This document shows positions 53,021-64,000 of a stretch of DNA of 64,000 bases, in pieces. This DNA is from Symsagittifera roscoffensis (taxonomy: Eukaryota > Xenacoelomorpha > Acoela > Convolutidae). A program made the translations under genes and the position numbers. Numbering within the stretch: the first letter of the stretch is position 1; each line of letters opens with the position of its first letter. The stretch lies in NCBI RefSeq assembly GCF_963678635.1, contig NW_026971193.1, positions 1 through 64,000 of the forward strand. The letters run 5' to 3'. The notes under the pieces are model-generated. The model made no database searches. It saw only the letters and a program-made list of their open reading frames with translations, and was not told the origin of the DNA.

Positions 53021-54983
53021 TTATTCTTTTTAACATCATGACCGGCAGAACCGTTAACGAGCACTCCGCGCCGAGCGGATGCTCACATTAACGCCCTTAT
53101 TAGGCCTAAACCGCCGGGGCGGAAGGGTAGTTCGGAACGCGGAGGCCTTCCGGATTGCCGTGAATAGTTTTTTAACCTAGTTAAGACCGAAAATTCACGA
53201 ACCAGGAAGGGTGGGGGGATCGGCCGTCCCCTCGTCCCCTGAGTGGTTTGTGACCAAAAACACTTAAAGATATAAGTAAAACTAAACAAAAAGTAGTATA
53301 GTACCCAAGAAAAACAAAAAAATTAAAAAATAACCGAAAAAACCAAAAACAGTAAAAAAGTAAAAAATCAGTAGAAATCATCCCCCCAGACAAGATGTGA
53401 TCCAACCCCCCCGTTTGTTTTTGATAGATATATTGTTGTTACAGGCATTTATATCAGTCAGGATCGTTACGATCAGTTTTGTAGCCCGTTTGTGAGGCTT
53501 GTATTGTAGGGTTATTTGAGCATTTAAGCACGTTAATGATAAATTGCGCTCAATCCGGAAGGGTCAGCTGATTTGCGCTCAATTCGGAAGGGTCTTGGGT
53601 GAAGACCGATCCGGCAAGCAGTACAAGGAGCAACAAGAAGGGGCTCAACGACAACAACAATCGACTGTTGGGTATCGTTAACAAGTTTTGTAGCCCTTTT
53701 TGGTACAAAAAGTAAAATAGTAACCTGTGGGGGGCTCGACAGTGCTGCACTGTAGTGAACCTTCACCGAACTGCGAATATCCGAGTTAAGCACCTTAATT
53801 CGGACAATAAACAAACCCGGAGGGGTATAGTATTACTAATATTATTACTTATATAGCCTATATTAATAGTCTTATATTGTTTTTCAGCGAAAAACAACGA
53901 AAACAGACCGGTTTTTAAGGTCAAAATAGCGATATTTTGATCCCCCCACAAATCGCGATTTTTGAGATATTGATATTTTTTGAAACGGAAAAAAGCGCTA
54001 AGTTAGTGTGTTACATCGTAACTGCACTACTGTAATAAGTAGAACCGGTTAACTTTAGTTCGGAAGTGGTTGGAACTAGTTTGGTACCAAAAACCAAATT
54101 TTCCCATTTTTTGATAGTAAGAAACACTATAAAATCATAAAATTTTTTGAAATCTTTGAGTTAGGACAGTAAAAATAGTTGTTCGGACAACGTCCACTAG
54201 TGAATCTACGAGTTTTAAAACCCGCTACCCGAAAGCCTTCCGGGTTGCAGAGAAATCGAACATTTGGTGGATTCATCAATCCGGAGGGGTCCAGGTAGCA
54301 TAGTTTTTCGAAAATTTTTTCTGCAAAAGCGTTTTAGATCGGGTCTTTTGCATTGAACTAGAAGAGTATAGGCCTTCTGAGCTCAGATCAATAATTTTTA
54401 GGTCGGAAGGACCAGATTTGCGGAAAAGTTAGGCGGAACCTATAAGAGAGAAAATTTTTGAGTTTGAAAAAAAGACGTTTTGGTTAATAACTTTGGAACT
54501 ACAGAGCATATCGAGTTGATCTTGGTACCAATAGATCAGAGATTTGCTGAGCTTACTGACAGGATTGGGAAATTTCCCGGAAAAACGAGCGTGAAAATTT
54601 TTTGAGATTGTTTTTTAGCAAAATTACACAAATCCGGAGGGGTACACCCTTCACGTTTTATAAATTTTTCTGAAAAACCCTTATACCCCTACCAAAAGTT
54701 GATAGCGATTGAACTAAGTAACTTAGGACAGTTCTAGACAAAAAGGGGGGGGCTGAAGGCACAAGACAACCATAATAGAGTCGAAATTAGGCAAGTGATA
54801 AGACCCTTCACCGTTAGTGTGAATTGTCAAATAAGTGCCTTAACTTCAATCCGGAGGGGTCTAGGAAAGTACCCTATACCCTTCCCAGTTAATTCAAACA
54901 GCATAAAAGCAACGCAGAACGTATCCGGAGGGGTATAAGCTGAAATTAAGAAAACTACGAAAAGCTACTTTGACAGAGCTAAG

Positions 54984-55178
54984 GGCTCCGAATCCGGAGG
55001 GGTTTACTTTCCACAAAACCGGAGGGGTCCGAATCCGGAGGGGTCTTATAGTTGCTAATTCAGAGGGGTCCAAATCCGGAGGGGTCTTATAGTAACCAAC
55101 TCAGAGGGGTCCAAATCCGGAGGGGTCTAGCTTCTATCAATCCGGAAGGGTCCTATTTGTGCCAATCCGGAGGGGTAT
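54984..55178 (+). repeat. Leader array of CCGGAGGGGTC motifs (element B)
   Basis: About nine copies (CCGGAGGGGT, CCGGAAGGGT and CAGAGGGGTCC) in 195 bp, matching the array of element A in order (paired AGAGGGGTCCAAATCCGGAGGGGTC modules, then CCGGAAGGGTCC and a last CCGGAGGGGT). Confidence 0.65.
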
Positions 55179-55968
55179 TGTTTTATTAAGGACTTAGGTA
55201 GACGAAAGAAAGACTAAAAAGTGAGAGGTATTAGGTTATTAGCACACAGGCTAGGTATCAGTGACTGCACTGGTAACTTGCCTTTCAATAAGAACCAGAC
55301 TAATACAAAACAGGTCCGAACTCGGATATTCGCGACACTAAGTCTGAATTAAAAAGAGCGTGATTCATTGGTGTGGATTGAAACATAATACGTTTTTGGG
55401 AAAAGTGACTGCCCTGAGGATTTTAGTAGGTCTAGCTCGGGCAGTCCGAAGGCAGATAGGTAACACAGTACTCGGTGGGTGCAATAGACGCCCACTTGAG
55501 AAAATTACTGCCTTCAAAGTTTTGTCTGTTTGGTGCAGCACCGAGCAGGGAAAACTTTTTCTTTAAAAGACAGGTTCGACTATTGTACTGCGACCGACTA
55601 AGAGTACAAGACACATACGTTTTTTTATATAATACATTCATATTGTGTCAATATATATTATTTGTTTTTGATTTTAAATCAACATAAACTGTGCTTGATC
55701 GGGTAGTGAATACACTATCTTTTAAATTGACTGATAACATCATATTGTGCTAGTTTTCAAATCTTACCACCGATATTCGGTTACTGTGAATAAAATTTAT
55801 ACACACTGTACTCTGACAACATACAGGGATTCGTGGTCACTATTTAATAGAATCTGGTGAAATTTATTGTGTTGTGTCATTATTATTGTTAATAAAACTA
55901 TAAGGAATTGAGTTAAGTATAGGCATTAATCGAGTTAAGTATAGGCATTAAAAAGTGACAAATAGAGA

Positions 55969-58283
55969 ATGAGTCTAGACAAGTCAAGGATACCAAAACG
56001 AGGTAAAAGCTCTAGGAAATTCATACCTGAAAAGCAAAGAAAAACGATGACCGATCCTTTTGTGGATTGGATCAAGCGATCCCGGTCCGATAAAGAGGAG
56101 ACGGTTTCAGGCAGAATGGTTGAAACGAGAAGTCAGAAGACCTCAGAAGAGCGAAGACAACTGTTAGAAGTGGAGGTCAATACGGACCATACCATGAACG
56201 ACAACCAGGGAGTAAATGGACTGGAAGGGAGAGGCAGAAGGCTGGCGAGTGAATCTACTCCGGTAGAACAAGGCCACGATTTTGCCACTTCCACCGGGAC
56301 ATTGGATCGGGAAGAGATGTCGGAACTGTCCGACATCTCAACTGAAGTAGCGGCAACTAGAAGATCTCCGACAGACAACACTATGACACTATGATGGCAA
56401 GCGGAACTGGGAAGCAAACAACGTCGTCATCGTTCTCAGAAAGAATGAAGAACACCTTAGGAAACTTCTTTCCATTCAGCATGGGGGGAGGAGCAGGAAA
56501 CGATGGTGAGTCCCAGGAGGATGAGGAAGATGAAGAAGAGCAAGGGGACTTTGGATCTCAAGTCAGCCTCAATAGTTCGATCCAGGAGAGTGAGGCACAC
56601 GTCGGAAGAGAGACTGGAACCATGGACAAATTTGGTGTAGTGACAACGATAAGCAAGGAGGCAAACACACCGGGCCAGTCAAAGGACTTCGCGATTAGGA
56701 CAAGTTCGGAGCCACAACCTGAAGAGAGTAGAACCAGAGGGCTAGGCAATGCGTTAATGGATCCAGAAATAAATAATGAAAAGACGTTGAAGCAGAGAGT
56801 CAAGGCCCGGATCTCGACAAGCACGAAGTTACCTGGGACCGACAGGGTTACACCGCCACTAGTGACGCCACTCGTGGATAACGGGGCAGCACTAGAGGAA
56901 GCCTTAAACAACATAGTGGGCAGTTTAGGAGAACAAAATGAACAGATGTCGATAAGGACGAGTGAACTAGAAAGAGCAGTTCACATTGAAAGAGAAAGAC
57001 TGCGGGAAGAAATAAACCGCAACAGACAAGAAGTTGGCAGAAGCGAAAAACGCTTGAAAGAAAGAACGGACGAACATATGACGAGGAACTTGTCGCGAAT
57101 GACAAGAGAGGCGGAACAGAGGGAGTTACGCTTAAGAGCCGACATGGAGAAGTTAAGAATTCAGCAAGAGCAGTCTCTTGGGTCTCTTGACACAAAGATA
57201 GACGCGATGATGGAGAGGCGAACGCAGGCTATCATGGATAGGTTGGACGGGCTACTAAGCAGCAAGAGTGGACCAAAAGAAGGAGAGCCGAACTCGGGAT
57301 GTCCCAGCAGGGAACCGAGGGTGAACTTCAATGAACATCAAAGGAGGAAGACATATGGATCCACTAGAGGCAGGGGCAGTTCATCAGGCTATGCCACAAG
57401 GGGTAATACAGCATGGGGCCCGAACAGTAGAGCAAATTCAACGGGGAACAGACAGACCTCTGACGAATGACAAACGCAAGGCACACATGCGACTGGGAGA
57501 AGTGATTCCGGCAACAGGGGGCATGCAATCCCGAAGAGGAGTCATGTAGGTCAAGCGGGAAACGCTCATGGTGATTCAGATTGCAGGGATGCACCGCACA
57601 CAGAGCCTTCGACAAGGTGTGAGGACACTCAAGCGGGACACTCAAGGGATGCTACGGCAATGGCCACAGCATTTGAACCCCTGAACAGGTCTTTGGAGAC
57701 ATTCCTGACGAGGTTATCTAGAACCAATGAACGCAGTGAGAAGTCCAGAAGAGTCTTTAAGAAGCCAAGATGCTACAAAGACGAATCTGATGGCTGTATT
57801 GATACCTGGATAGAGGTAATAAAGCTGCATTTCGAGGAAGAGGACTTGTCGGAGAGACAGGAATGCAGCGCGCTCACCAGCAACTTAGAAGGGACAGCCC
57901 TGAACTGTGTCATGGCCAAGAAACAGTATCAACGTGACACTGCTGAAAAAATCTTCGAAATCTTGTTAAACCGTTTCGGATCAGGGGTGCAGGGGCACCA
58001 GGCGATGATGCGCTTCGAGAAACGGAGGCAACGAGAAGATGAAACAATAGACAAGTTTCTCGATGATTTGGAAATGCTGAGAAGACGCAGCCAACCGGAT
58101 GAGTCAAACCGAAGGATGAACCTGGCCATAGCCTCAAAATTCATCGATGGTGTGAAAAATGATGAACTTCGTACGATGCTAGCAACGCATTACACACCAC
58201 TATCAACTAATGCGCCAACACCGGAGGAGTTGAGGCTCAAATCAAAAGAGTATCTTTTGTTGAAACCTCCTTCGAGATCTTAA
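55969..58283 (+). pseudogene. gag: gag part of element B (three lesions)
   Basis: The ATG start gives MSLDKSRIPKRGKSSRKF. An 8-bp tandem insertion (ACTATGAC repeated near 56380-56396) shifts the frame; the main frame resumes at 56391. Parts: acidic Ser-rich N-terminus, coiled coil around 56930-57260 (many RE/ER heptads), an RG-rich linker at 57350-57450, TGA at 57468-57470 (sense in element A), then a capsid-like retrotransposon Gag region (about 57690-58270). The frame meets TAA at 58281-58283 where element A has Gly (GGA). Both stops are private to this copy. Confidence 0.88.
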
Positions 58284-61200
58284 TATTACAAGAACAATTA
58301 TGGAAATTTTAACAACGGACCAGCAAACCAAGGGAACAATTGGTACAAACCGAGGGATGATATGGACAAGAGACGTTCTTGTGCTAATTGCAGTTCAACA
58401 GACCATCATGTGTCAGCATGCCCAGCTTACAAACAAGGCATGAAAGCAATAGGCTTTAGCCTCGAGGACGAAGATGCGTCAGAGTTGGATCACGAGGATT
58501 TCATGAGAGGGGTAATTGCGAAATTCGGCCCGAGGTGTTTCTTTTGTAACTTGGAAGGTCATTTTAAATCAGATTGTCCGCAATTCTGGGATGCAGTGGC
58601 AGACATCAAGCATCCAAGACATGAAGAAGCTTTGTCAGGAGTGAAAGCCAGCAAGGCTCGACTTTTGAGTGAAGCGGAGGCACGCAGAAAGGATAAACCT
58701 CAAGAGCTGGTAGCAAAGAAGATGCAAGCGGTAACAGAGGAAGCACGTGAACCGGAACCAGCAACTGCGGCCGATGACTTCAAAATCGATTATAGGGCAG
58801 CTGCGAGGGATGCTATAAATAGAGTACAACAGGAACTAGTGACGAAAGAGATTGAACAAAAGGTGAAACTCGAGCTGGAGAATGAAAAATTACAGGAGCA
58901 ATTGAACGCCTTCGAAGCAACGGAAGATGAAGAGGCAAAAGCACCAAGCAGCTTGAGTTTGAAACTTAATGTTATCTCTGGTCAGAGGTTCGGTATGGCA
59001 CCGCAAGGAAGTAAAATACAGTCGATAATCTCGGTGGCAGGGCATCAGGTAATCAGAAATCTGAGTGAGCCGTCTGAGATCACTTTGATGCATTTGGACA
59101 CATATGCAGACTATCTGAGGCAGATGGAGCCACGCACCGAGTCGAGGGCTGTGAGGGCACTACTAACGACGGGTGGCCCTCGCACGAAGAAAGTTCATGG
59201 ACGCTACCTAGAAGTCTATGGGCCGTATCAAGTGATGCTGAACGTGGATGGGATCAGTATCTACACCAGGACTTATGTAACAACGGATGATGACCAAATA
59301 GGGCAGATCTATTTGGGAGAAGAGGAACTCAAGGTCCGCAGGATAGGCCATGACGCCATGATGGAACAAGACGCAGTACACATTGGATATGAAGCAGATG
59401 TGACAGCACATCTGCTCGACACCAACGGAACAAAAATCGGAGTCACAGGGCTTCTGGACACAGGAGCGGTAGTGAGTGTGATGCCGATAAAAACTTGGGA
59501 AAGAATGGGCTTCACGCGGGAAGATCTAATTCCAACGAATCTCCGACTGGCCGCAGCCAATCGAGGAGCCATCTACGTAGCCGGAAGAACACCGATAACG
59601 GTCCTTCACATGGGAGGACGAGATCTTTGGATGAGCTTCCTGGTGGTAGAGAATCTGGACGATGCCGACCAATTCATCTTGGGCAGAGATTTTGTCAGGA
59701 ATTTTGACGTGATGATTGATTTGAACAACGGTCTGATACGGATTAGAAACCCGGACCGAAAGTATGTTAAGAGACCAATTAATAGGATAATAACAGACGA
59801 AAATAAGGTACCAGTTTTTTTGGATAGAAAAGTAAAATTAAAACCAGGACAAGCTGTAGTAGCAATTTTTAGAATGAGAAATTTAAATTCGTTGAGTGAT
59901 AGTAAACAGGTTTGCTTGGTACCAAATCCAAATAGTCAGAGTTCGGTGATTTTAGGCCGGAGCTTCTCGGTAACGCGAAACGGACTGTGTGTCAGTGTGT
60001 TGTTGAACACACTGGACACCACGGTTTCAATCCAGCGTGGAAAGAAGCTTGGCTACGCTTTGCCGATGAGGACCGACTATGAGGAGACACAAAACTTGAA
60101 GAAATATAGTGTGAAAGACTGTCCTTATCATGCAAATAAAGATAAAATTTTAAAGAGAATCAATGAATTAAAATCTATTCATAAATTGTTTTCAATGAAA
60201 TCCGAAACGGACGACGGCTTATCAAGCTGCTCGAATTTTCCGGAACGCCCCTCGTCATGTGAACTAGATTCTGACAAACCGGTTTTGCCAGAAATAGAAC
60301 ATCTAAAAGGGAAAATAGGTGATGGAGATTTTGAAAAATTGCGGGACCTCCTAAATCGGAACGCTGATGTATTTTCAAAACATAAGGCGGACATCGGTTG
60401 CTGTAATTTCGTCGAACACGAGATCGAACTAGAAGAGGGCGCCGTTCCTCATAGGGAAGGCGCAAGGCGAATGACGCCACATAAATCGGAAGCGTGCCGA
60501 GCGGAAATAGAAATGTTGCTTGAATACGACATGATAGAGCCCTCGAAATCGCCATGGGCTTGCGGAGTAGTAATGGCGAAAAAGAAAGGGGGGCAGCTTA
60601 GATTCTGTTGCGACTTTCGTTACTTGAACGCGGTAACGATAAAAGATGCGTACCCGATACCGCGAATAGACGAGAGCCTATCTAAACTTGGTGATGCCAA
60701 GTTCTTCACCACATTGGACTTAGGTTCTGCCTTCTGGCAGGTTCCTTTGCGGAAAAAGGATAGAGAAAAAACCGGTTTCGCGTGCGAATTGGGGTTGTAC
60801 CAGTGGAAGAGGATGCCCTTCGGCTTGTCCAATGCAACAGCAACTTTTCAAAGGCTGATGGCTCAGGCTTTGACAGGAGTGACCAAAAAGTACGGGAATC
60901 TCTTGATGTGCTACGTGGATGACGTAGTCATAGCGACACCGACCCTGGAGGATCACATTGATCGGCTCGATGAGGTCTTTGGATGCATGAAAAGAGCAGG
61001 ATTAAAATGCAAACCATCGAAATGTGAAATCCTCAGGGATTCGATAAAGTACCTAGGGAGGATGGTAGACAGGCATGGTGTGAGGCCAGATCCGGAAGCA
61101 GTAGAGGCTGTGCTGACATGGAAGGCTCCGAGGACGGACACACAGCTAATGAGCTTCCTGGGGTTTGCCAATTATTACCATGAATTCATTAAAGGATATG

Positions 61201-64000
61201 CGGATAAGGTGTACCCGATGCAGAAGCTGATGCGCAACAAAGGGAAAAAGTTCGAATGGAACGATGAGGCACAGGTTGCTTTCGAGAACATAAAGCGGGA
61301 ACTGTGCGAAGTGCCAGTGCTGGGCATGCCTACAGAAAAGGGCATGTATGTTCTCGACACAGACGCATCGGTGGTGGCCATCTCAGGAATCTTGCATCAA
61401 GAGCAAGAATGGAACGGAAGAACAGTTCTCCGTCCCATTGCATACGGCAGCAAAGTCTTGAGTGACACAGAGATGAAATATGGCGCACCAAAAGCAGAAA
61501 TGTTTGCAGTAGTCACCTTTGTGGAGAAGTACCGTGCATACTTGGGGAGCGCTCCCTTCAAGTTACGCGTGGACAACAGAGCGTTATCCTGGTTGAAGAC
61601 CTACTCGATGGATCAGAGTTATATTGGTAGATGGATAGTAAGACTGGATGGCTACCACATGATAATCGAACATAGGATGCGTGATAAACACCAGAATGCT
61701 GACAGCCTCAGCAAGAAAACTGAGTTCTATGAAAGATTGGAGCAGAAGCAGGCCAATCAGGCGGAAATAAAGGAGGGATTCTCGTTTCTGGACAAAGAAA
61801 CTTATGAAGCGCTTCCCTTAACGAGATGGTTGGATAAATCAGGACATCCAATTCCAGGGCACCCTGAGCTACCTGTAGAGAAAGCAGCCGAGATAAAGAT
61901 CCTGTCCAAGGAGGACCCGGTCCCCTTGGATTTGTTGCTGCGCTCGAACCTGGTCCAGCAAGAACTCTCTCGCATGAATATAAACAGCCTCTCATTATTG
62001 GATAAAACGGTGCAAGTCACACCACAAGTAATGCGGATGCTGGGTGGATTGTTAGAAAGAGAAGTGACCAGAGATGACCCCGAGTGGACAGCAGCAGTGG
62101 CATCGCTAACAGTCAGTGAGAAGGTGAAGATCATGCCGTCCAGACGACAGCACGAAGAGAACGAAAGGGATTGTAGGACAATAGTTCAGCAACTAGTATC
62201 CTCAATACCCCAGGAGATTTTAACAAGTACTTCTTACGGACAGAAAGAACAGGGGAGCAGCAATCGAAAGAAAACCGTCACCTTTGTGGACCGGGATAAA
62301 GAGGGTGAAGTTGTAGAACAAAAACTGCCGCAAGACTATTTGTCCGGGGAGAAGGATGAGGAGAAGAACCAGCAATCACAAGATCAACACCCGGGACAAG
62401 GAAATTTGTCCGGGGAGTCTGAGATAAACGAGGAAATTCCTGATGAGAGACAGGACCCAGAGAACAAGGTTTTGTCCGGGGAGTTCAGGTGGATGCGAAG
62501 AAAGCACAGACATGATCTGGAGGAGCGTGCAGTCTCCAGCACAACCTCTTCGACGGATGATGCTTCCCGAAACTCAGGAATGGACACCTATTCAGACAGG
62601 AACTCGAGTTCGGGATCCGAACTGTCAGAACTGGCGATACACACGCTACTAGTGGAAACTCGGGTGAGAGACCTGGACAGAGAGGTGTACCAGGATCCTG
62701 ACAGTGATTGCTACCTAATACCAAGCGAAAGAGTCTTTGACAACGCAGCGGATGACTTAGAAACGATAGCGGTATCGAAACGTTCGTTAAGCCTGTTGCC
62801 GCAGAAAGAGGTAGTCAGGACTCATCTTCAGCCGTTTCAGCAAGAAACACAACCGTTGGCGAAGATTTGGTGCGTTAAGATGGAAGAAGACACACATCAG
62901 CCCAACGAGCTGAATAGTCAGATGAGAGTCATGAAGACGTACTTGAAGGCGAGATACAGACTCTCGGACCTTCTAAGGGCGCAGAGAAATGATCGCATGA
63001 CAAGCAACCTAAAAAGGTGGATAGAAAACGGTGCACCTGACAAAGGTGACCTAGAAGAAGATAGCTATAGGATCCTGAGACAATACTTCATGCAGAAGGA
63101 GGGGAGATTATATCTGAACAAGGACGGGATCGTGGCTTGCAGGAGAAGAGAAGAAGACAAGGTCTTATACAAATATAACGCGATAGTGTTGCCGCAACTC
63201 TATCAGACAGAACTATTATTCAGGTCGCATAATCAGATGGGCCATCAAGGGATCGACAAAGTGTATCAGAGGATCCTGAAGCGCTTTGAGTGGCCTGGAA
63301 TGAAAAAGGCATGTGAGAAATGGGTAACAGCGTGCCTGTCATGCCAACAGGTCAAGGATCCAAGGAAATTACGATTTCCTTTACAATCGATTGAGTCGTC
63401 TGAATTCAACGAGGTGGTGCAGATAGATCACCAGAAGATATGCATGACAGACAGCGGTTATAACCAAGTCTTGGTCATGATAGATCACTTCACGAAGTAT
63501 GCAGAGGCCGTGCCCTGCATAACTGCCTCGGCGGAAGAGACATGCGACCACCTGATCAACACGTGGATAGCAAGACATGGTTGTCCGATGACGTTTCAAT
63601 CGGATAATGGAACAGCTTTCGTAGGAGAGCTTACGAAAGAGCTTATGAGACGCTCACAGGTCGCTCAGGCTCACTCCACGACATACCACCCTCAAACGAA
63701 TGGCCTAGTGGAAAGGCAGAATAGGACGTTAGTGTCGATGCTGAGGGTATATTGTTCCAGGTACATGACCGATTGGGACAGATACCTTCCACAGGTGATG
63801 GGAGCTTATAATAGCACGCAACACTCCACCACTGGAGTCAGTCCACACATGATGCTGACGGGGCACGAGAAGTCTTTACCCTTGACATTCTTCTACCCAG
63901 AGTATGAGGGAAAGAAGACATCTCCACAGGTTTACGTAAGGGATGTGATCAGACGTCAACAGGAGTTGAACGATCTGTGCAGACGAAATACTCAGCAAGC
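58284..64000 (+). CDS. pol: Gag nucleocapsid - Pol polyprotein of element B (runs off window)
   Basis: This is a single frame of more than 1900 codons without a stop to the last base. Parts: two CCHC knuckles (58380-58421, 58536-58577), a helical Glu-rich connector, retropepsin with DTG at 59457-59465, spacer, RT with YVDD at 60912-60923, RNase H-like domain from about 61340, an acidic linker of about 480 residues, and an integrase with HHCC finger and DDE residues. It lies in the same frame as the upstream capsid part, so Gag and Pol were one polyprotein with no programmed frameshift between them. The start is placed just after the TAA that now cuts it from gag. Confidence 0.93.
59280..59880 (+). 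other. Domain: retropepsin (element B)
   Basis: Aspartic protease with GLLDTGAVVSVMP (catalytic Asp at 59457-59459) and the downstream hydrophobic ILGRDFVRNFDV element. It acts as a homodimer to cut the polyprotein. This is the intact form of the module amplified in the arrays of A and A'. Confidence 0.88.
60540..61710 (+). other. Domains: reverse transcriptase and RNase H-like (element B)
   Basis: RT motifs in order: QLRFCCDFRYLN, YPIPRIDESL, LDLGSAFWQVPL, MPFGLSNATATFQRLM, CYVDDVVIATP (YVDD at 60912-60923), IKYLGRMV, and FLGFANYYHEFIKG. Then the Ty3-type RNase H-like domain with LDTDASVVAISGIL, RPIAYGSKVLS and the acidic end DKHQNADSLSK. All the expected catalytic Asp residues are in place. 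It converts element RNA to DNA in the virus-like particle. Confidence 0.93.
61711..63180 (+). other. Long acidic linker between RNase H and integrase (element B)
   Basis: About 480 residues not expected between these domains in ordinary Ty3-like Pol. A folded-looking first part (KETYEALPLTRWLDKSGHP) is followed by a charged, Ser-rich part with three LSGE motifs (YLSGE, NLSGE, VLSGE), an RRKHR basic patch, SSTDDASRNSGMD, and a C-terminal helical region before the integrase finger. The function is unknown. The same linker is kept in A and A', so it is a family trait. Confidence 0.75.
63181..64000 (+). other. Domain: integrase zinc finger and catalytic core (element B, partial)
   Basis: HHCC finger HNQMGHQG...CLSC, first catalytic Asp in QIDHQKI (about 63423), second in FQSDNGTAF (about 63600), Glu in GLVERQNRT (about 63709). 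Tyr replaces the stop found in A and A', and both zinc Cys are present. The C-terminal domain and any macrodomain ORF lie beyond the window. Confidence 0.93.

Larger units (their letters stand above)
52994..55968 (+). other. Long 5' leader of element B
   Basis: About 3 kb, no credible gene, homologous to 22841-25776. Scattered TCCGGARGGGT motifs, a dense array at 54984-55178, and long A/T tracts around 53280-53370. A direct repeat AGTTAAGTATAGGCATTAA is at the end (55912-55951). Confidence 0.7.
52067..64000 (+). mobile_element. Element B: near-intact Ty3/gypsy-like element, right end outside window
   Basis: 5' LTR 52067-52993, leader, gag, pol up to the integrase core, then cut by the window. 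Gag-pol has only one 8-bp insertion and two nonsense codons. It has no tandem array and no RT damage. It is the reference copy for A and A'. Left target-duplication bases would be ACATT; the right side is not visible. Confidence 0.9.

Overview
This is a retrotransposon-rich stretch of a eukaryotic genome, most likely an invertebrate animal. I see no host gene, rRNA, tRNA or CRISPR. The argument is indirect: nested LTR elements, a degenerate hAT DNA transposon, a 21-bp satellite, long AT-rich non-coding leaders, and no bacterial gene organisation. The species cannot be named from this sequence.

The main component is a giant Ty3/gypsy-like LTR element present in three pieces, all on the plus strand. 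Element A (21926-51687) is bounded by two 915-bp LTRs (TGTGAC...TTACA). It is about 27 kb without a hAT transposon that split its 3' LTR. Element B (52067 to beyond 64000) has its own 5' LTR, a 3-kb leader and a nearly intact gag-pol, and serves as the reference for the broken copies. Piece A' (1-16641) matches 31242-47882 at a constant offset of 31241 with a single mismatch noticed, so it is a very recent segmental duplication of A or an assembly duplication.

Layout: 1-16641, 3' body of A' (RNase H end, Pol linker, 1527-bp tandem array, integrase, macrodomain-like ORF2, tandemly duplicated ORF3/ORF4). 16642-19245, 21-bp satellite. 19246-20908, leader of an older minus-strand element. 20909-21810, its divergent LTR. 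21811-21925, fragment of an inverted A-type LTR. 21926-51687, element A. 51688-52066, the other part of that inverted LTR. 52067-64000, element B.

In B, Gag and Pol share one frame with no frameshift between them. The order is Gag (coiled coil, capsid-like, two CCHC knuckles), retropepsin, RT, RNase H, an unusual acidic linker of about 480 residues, then integrase. In A and A', Pol is followed in frame, after one TAG, by a domain resembling TARG1/Poa1-type ADP-ribose macrodomains. After that come several kilobases of ORFs I do not recognise. A and A' also carry a 1527-bp tandem array in which RT and RNase H are missing and protease/spacer modules are joined to the integrase N-terminal segment. 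All A and A' genes are broken. The 3-kb leaders carry a dense array of CCGGAGGGGT motifs, resembling in layout the insulator array in the leader of Drosophila gypsy.
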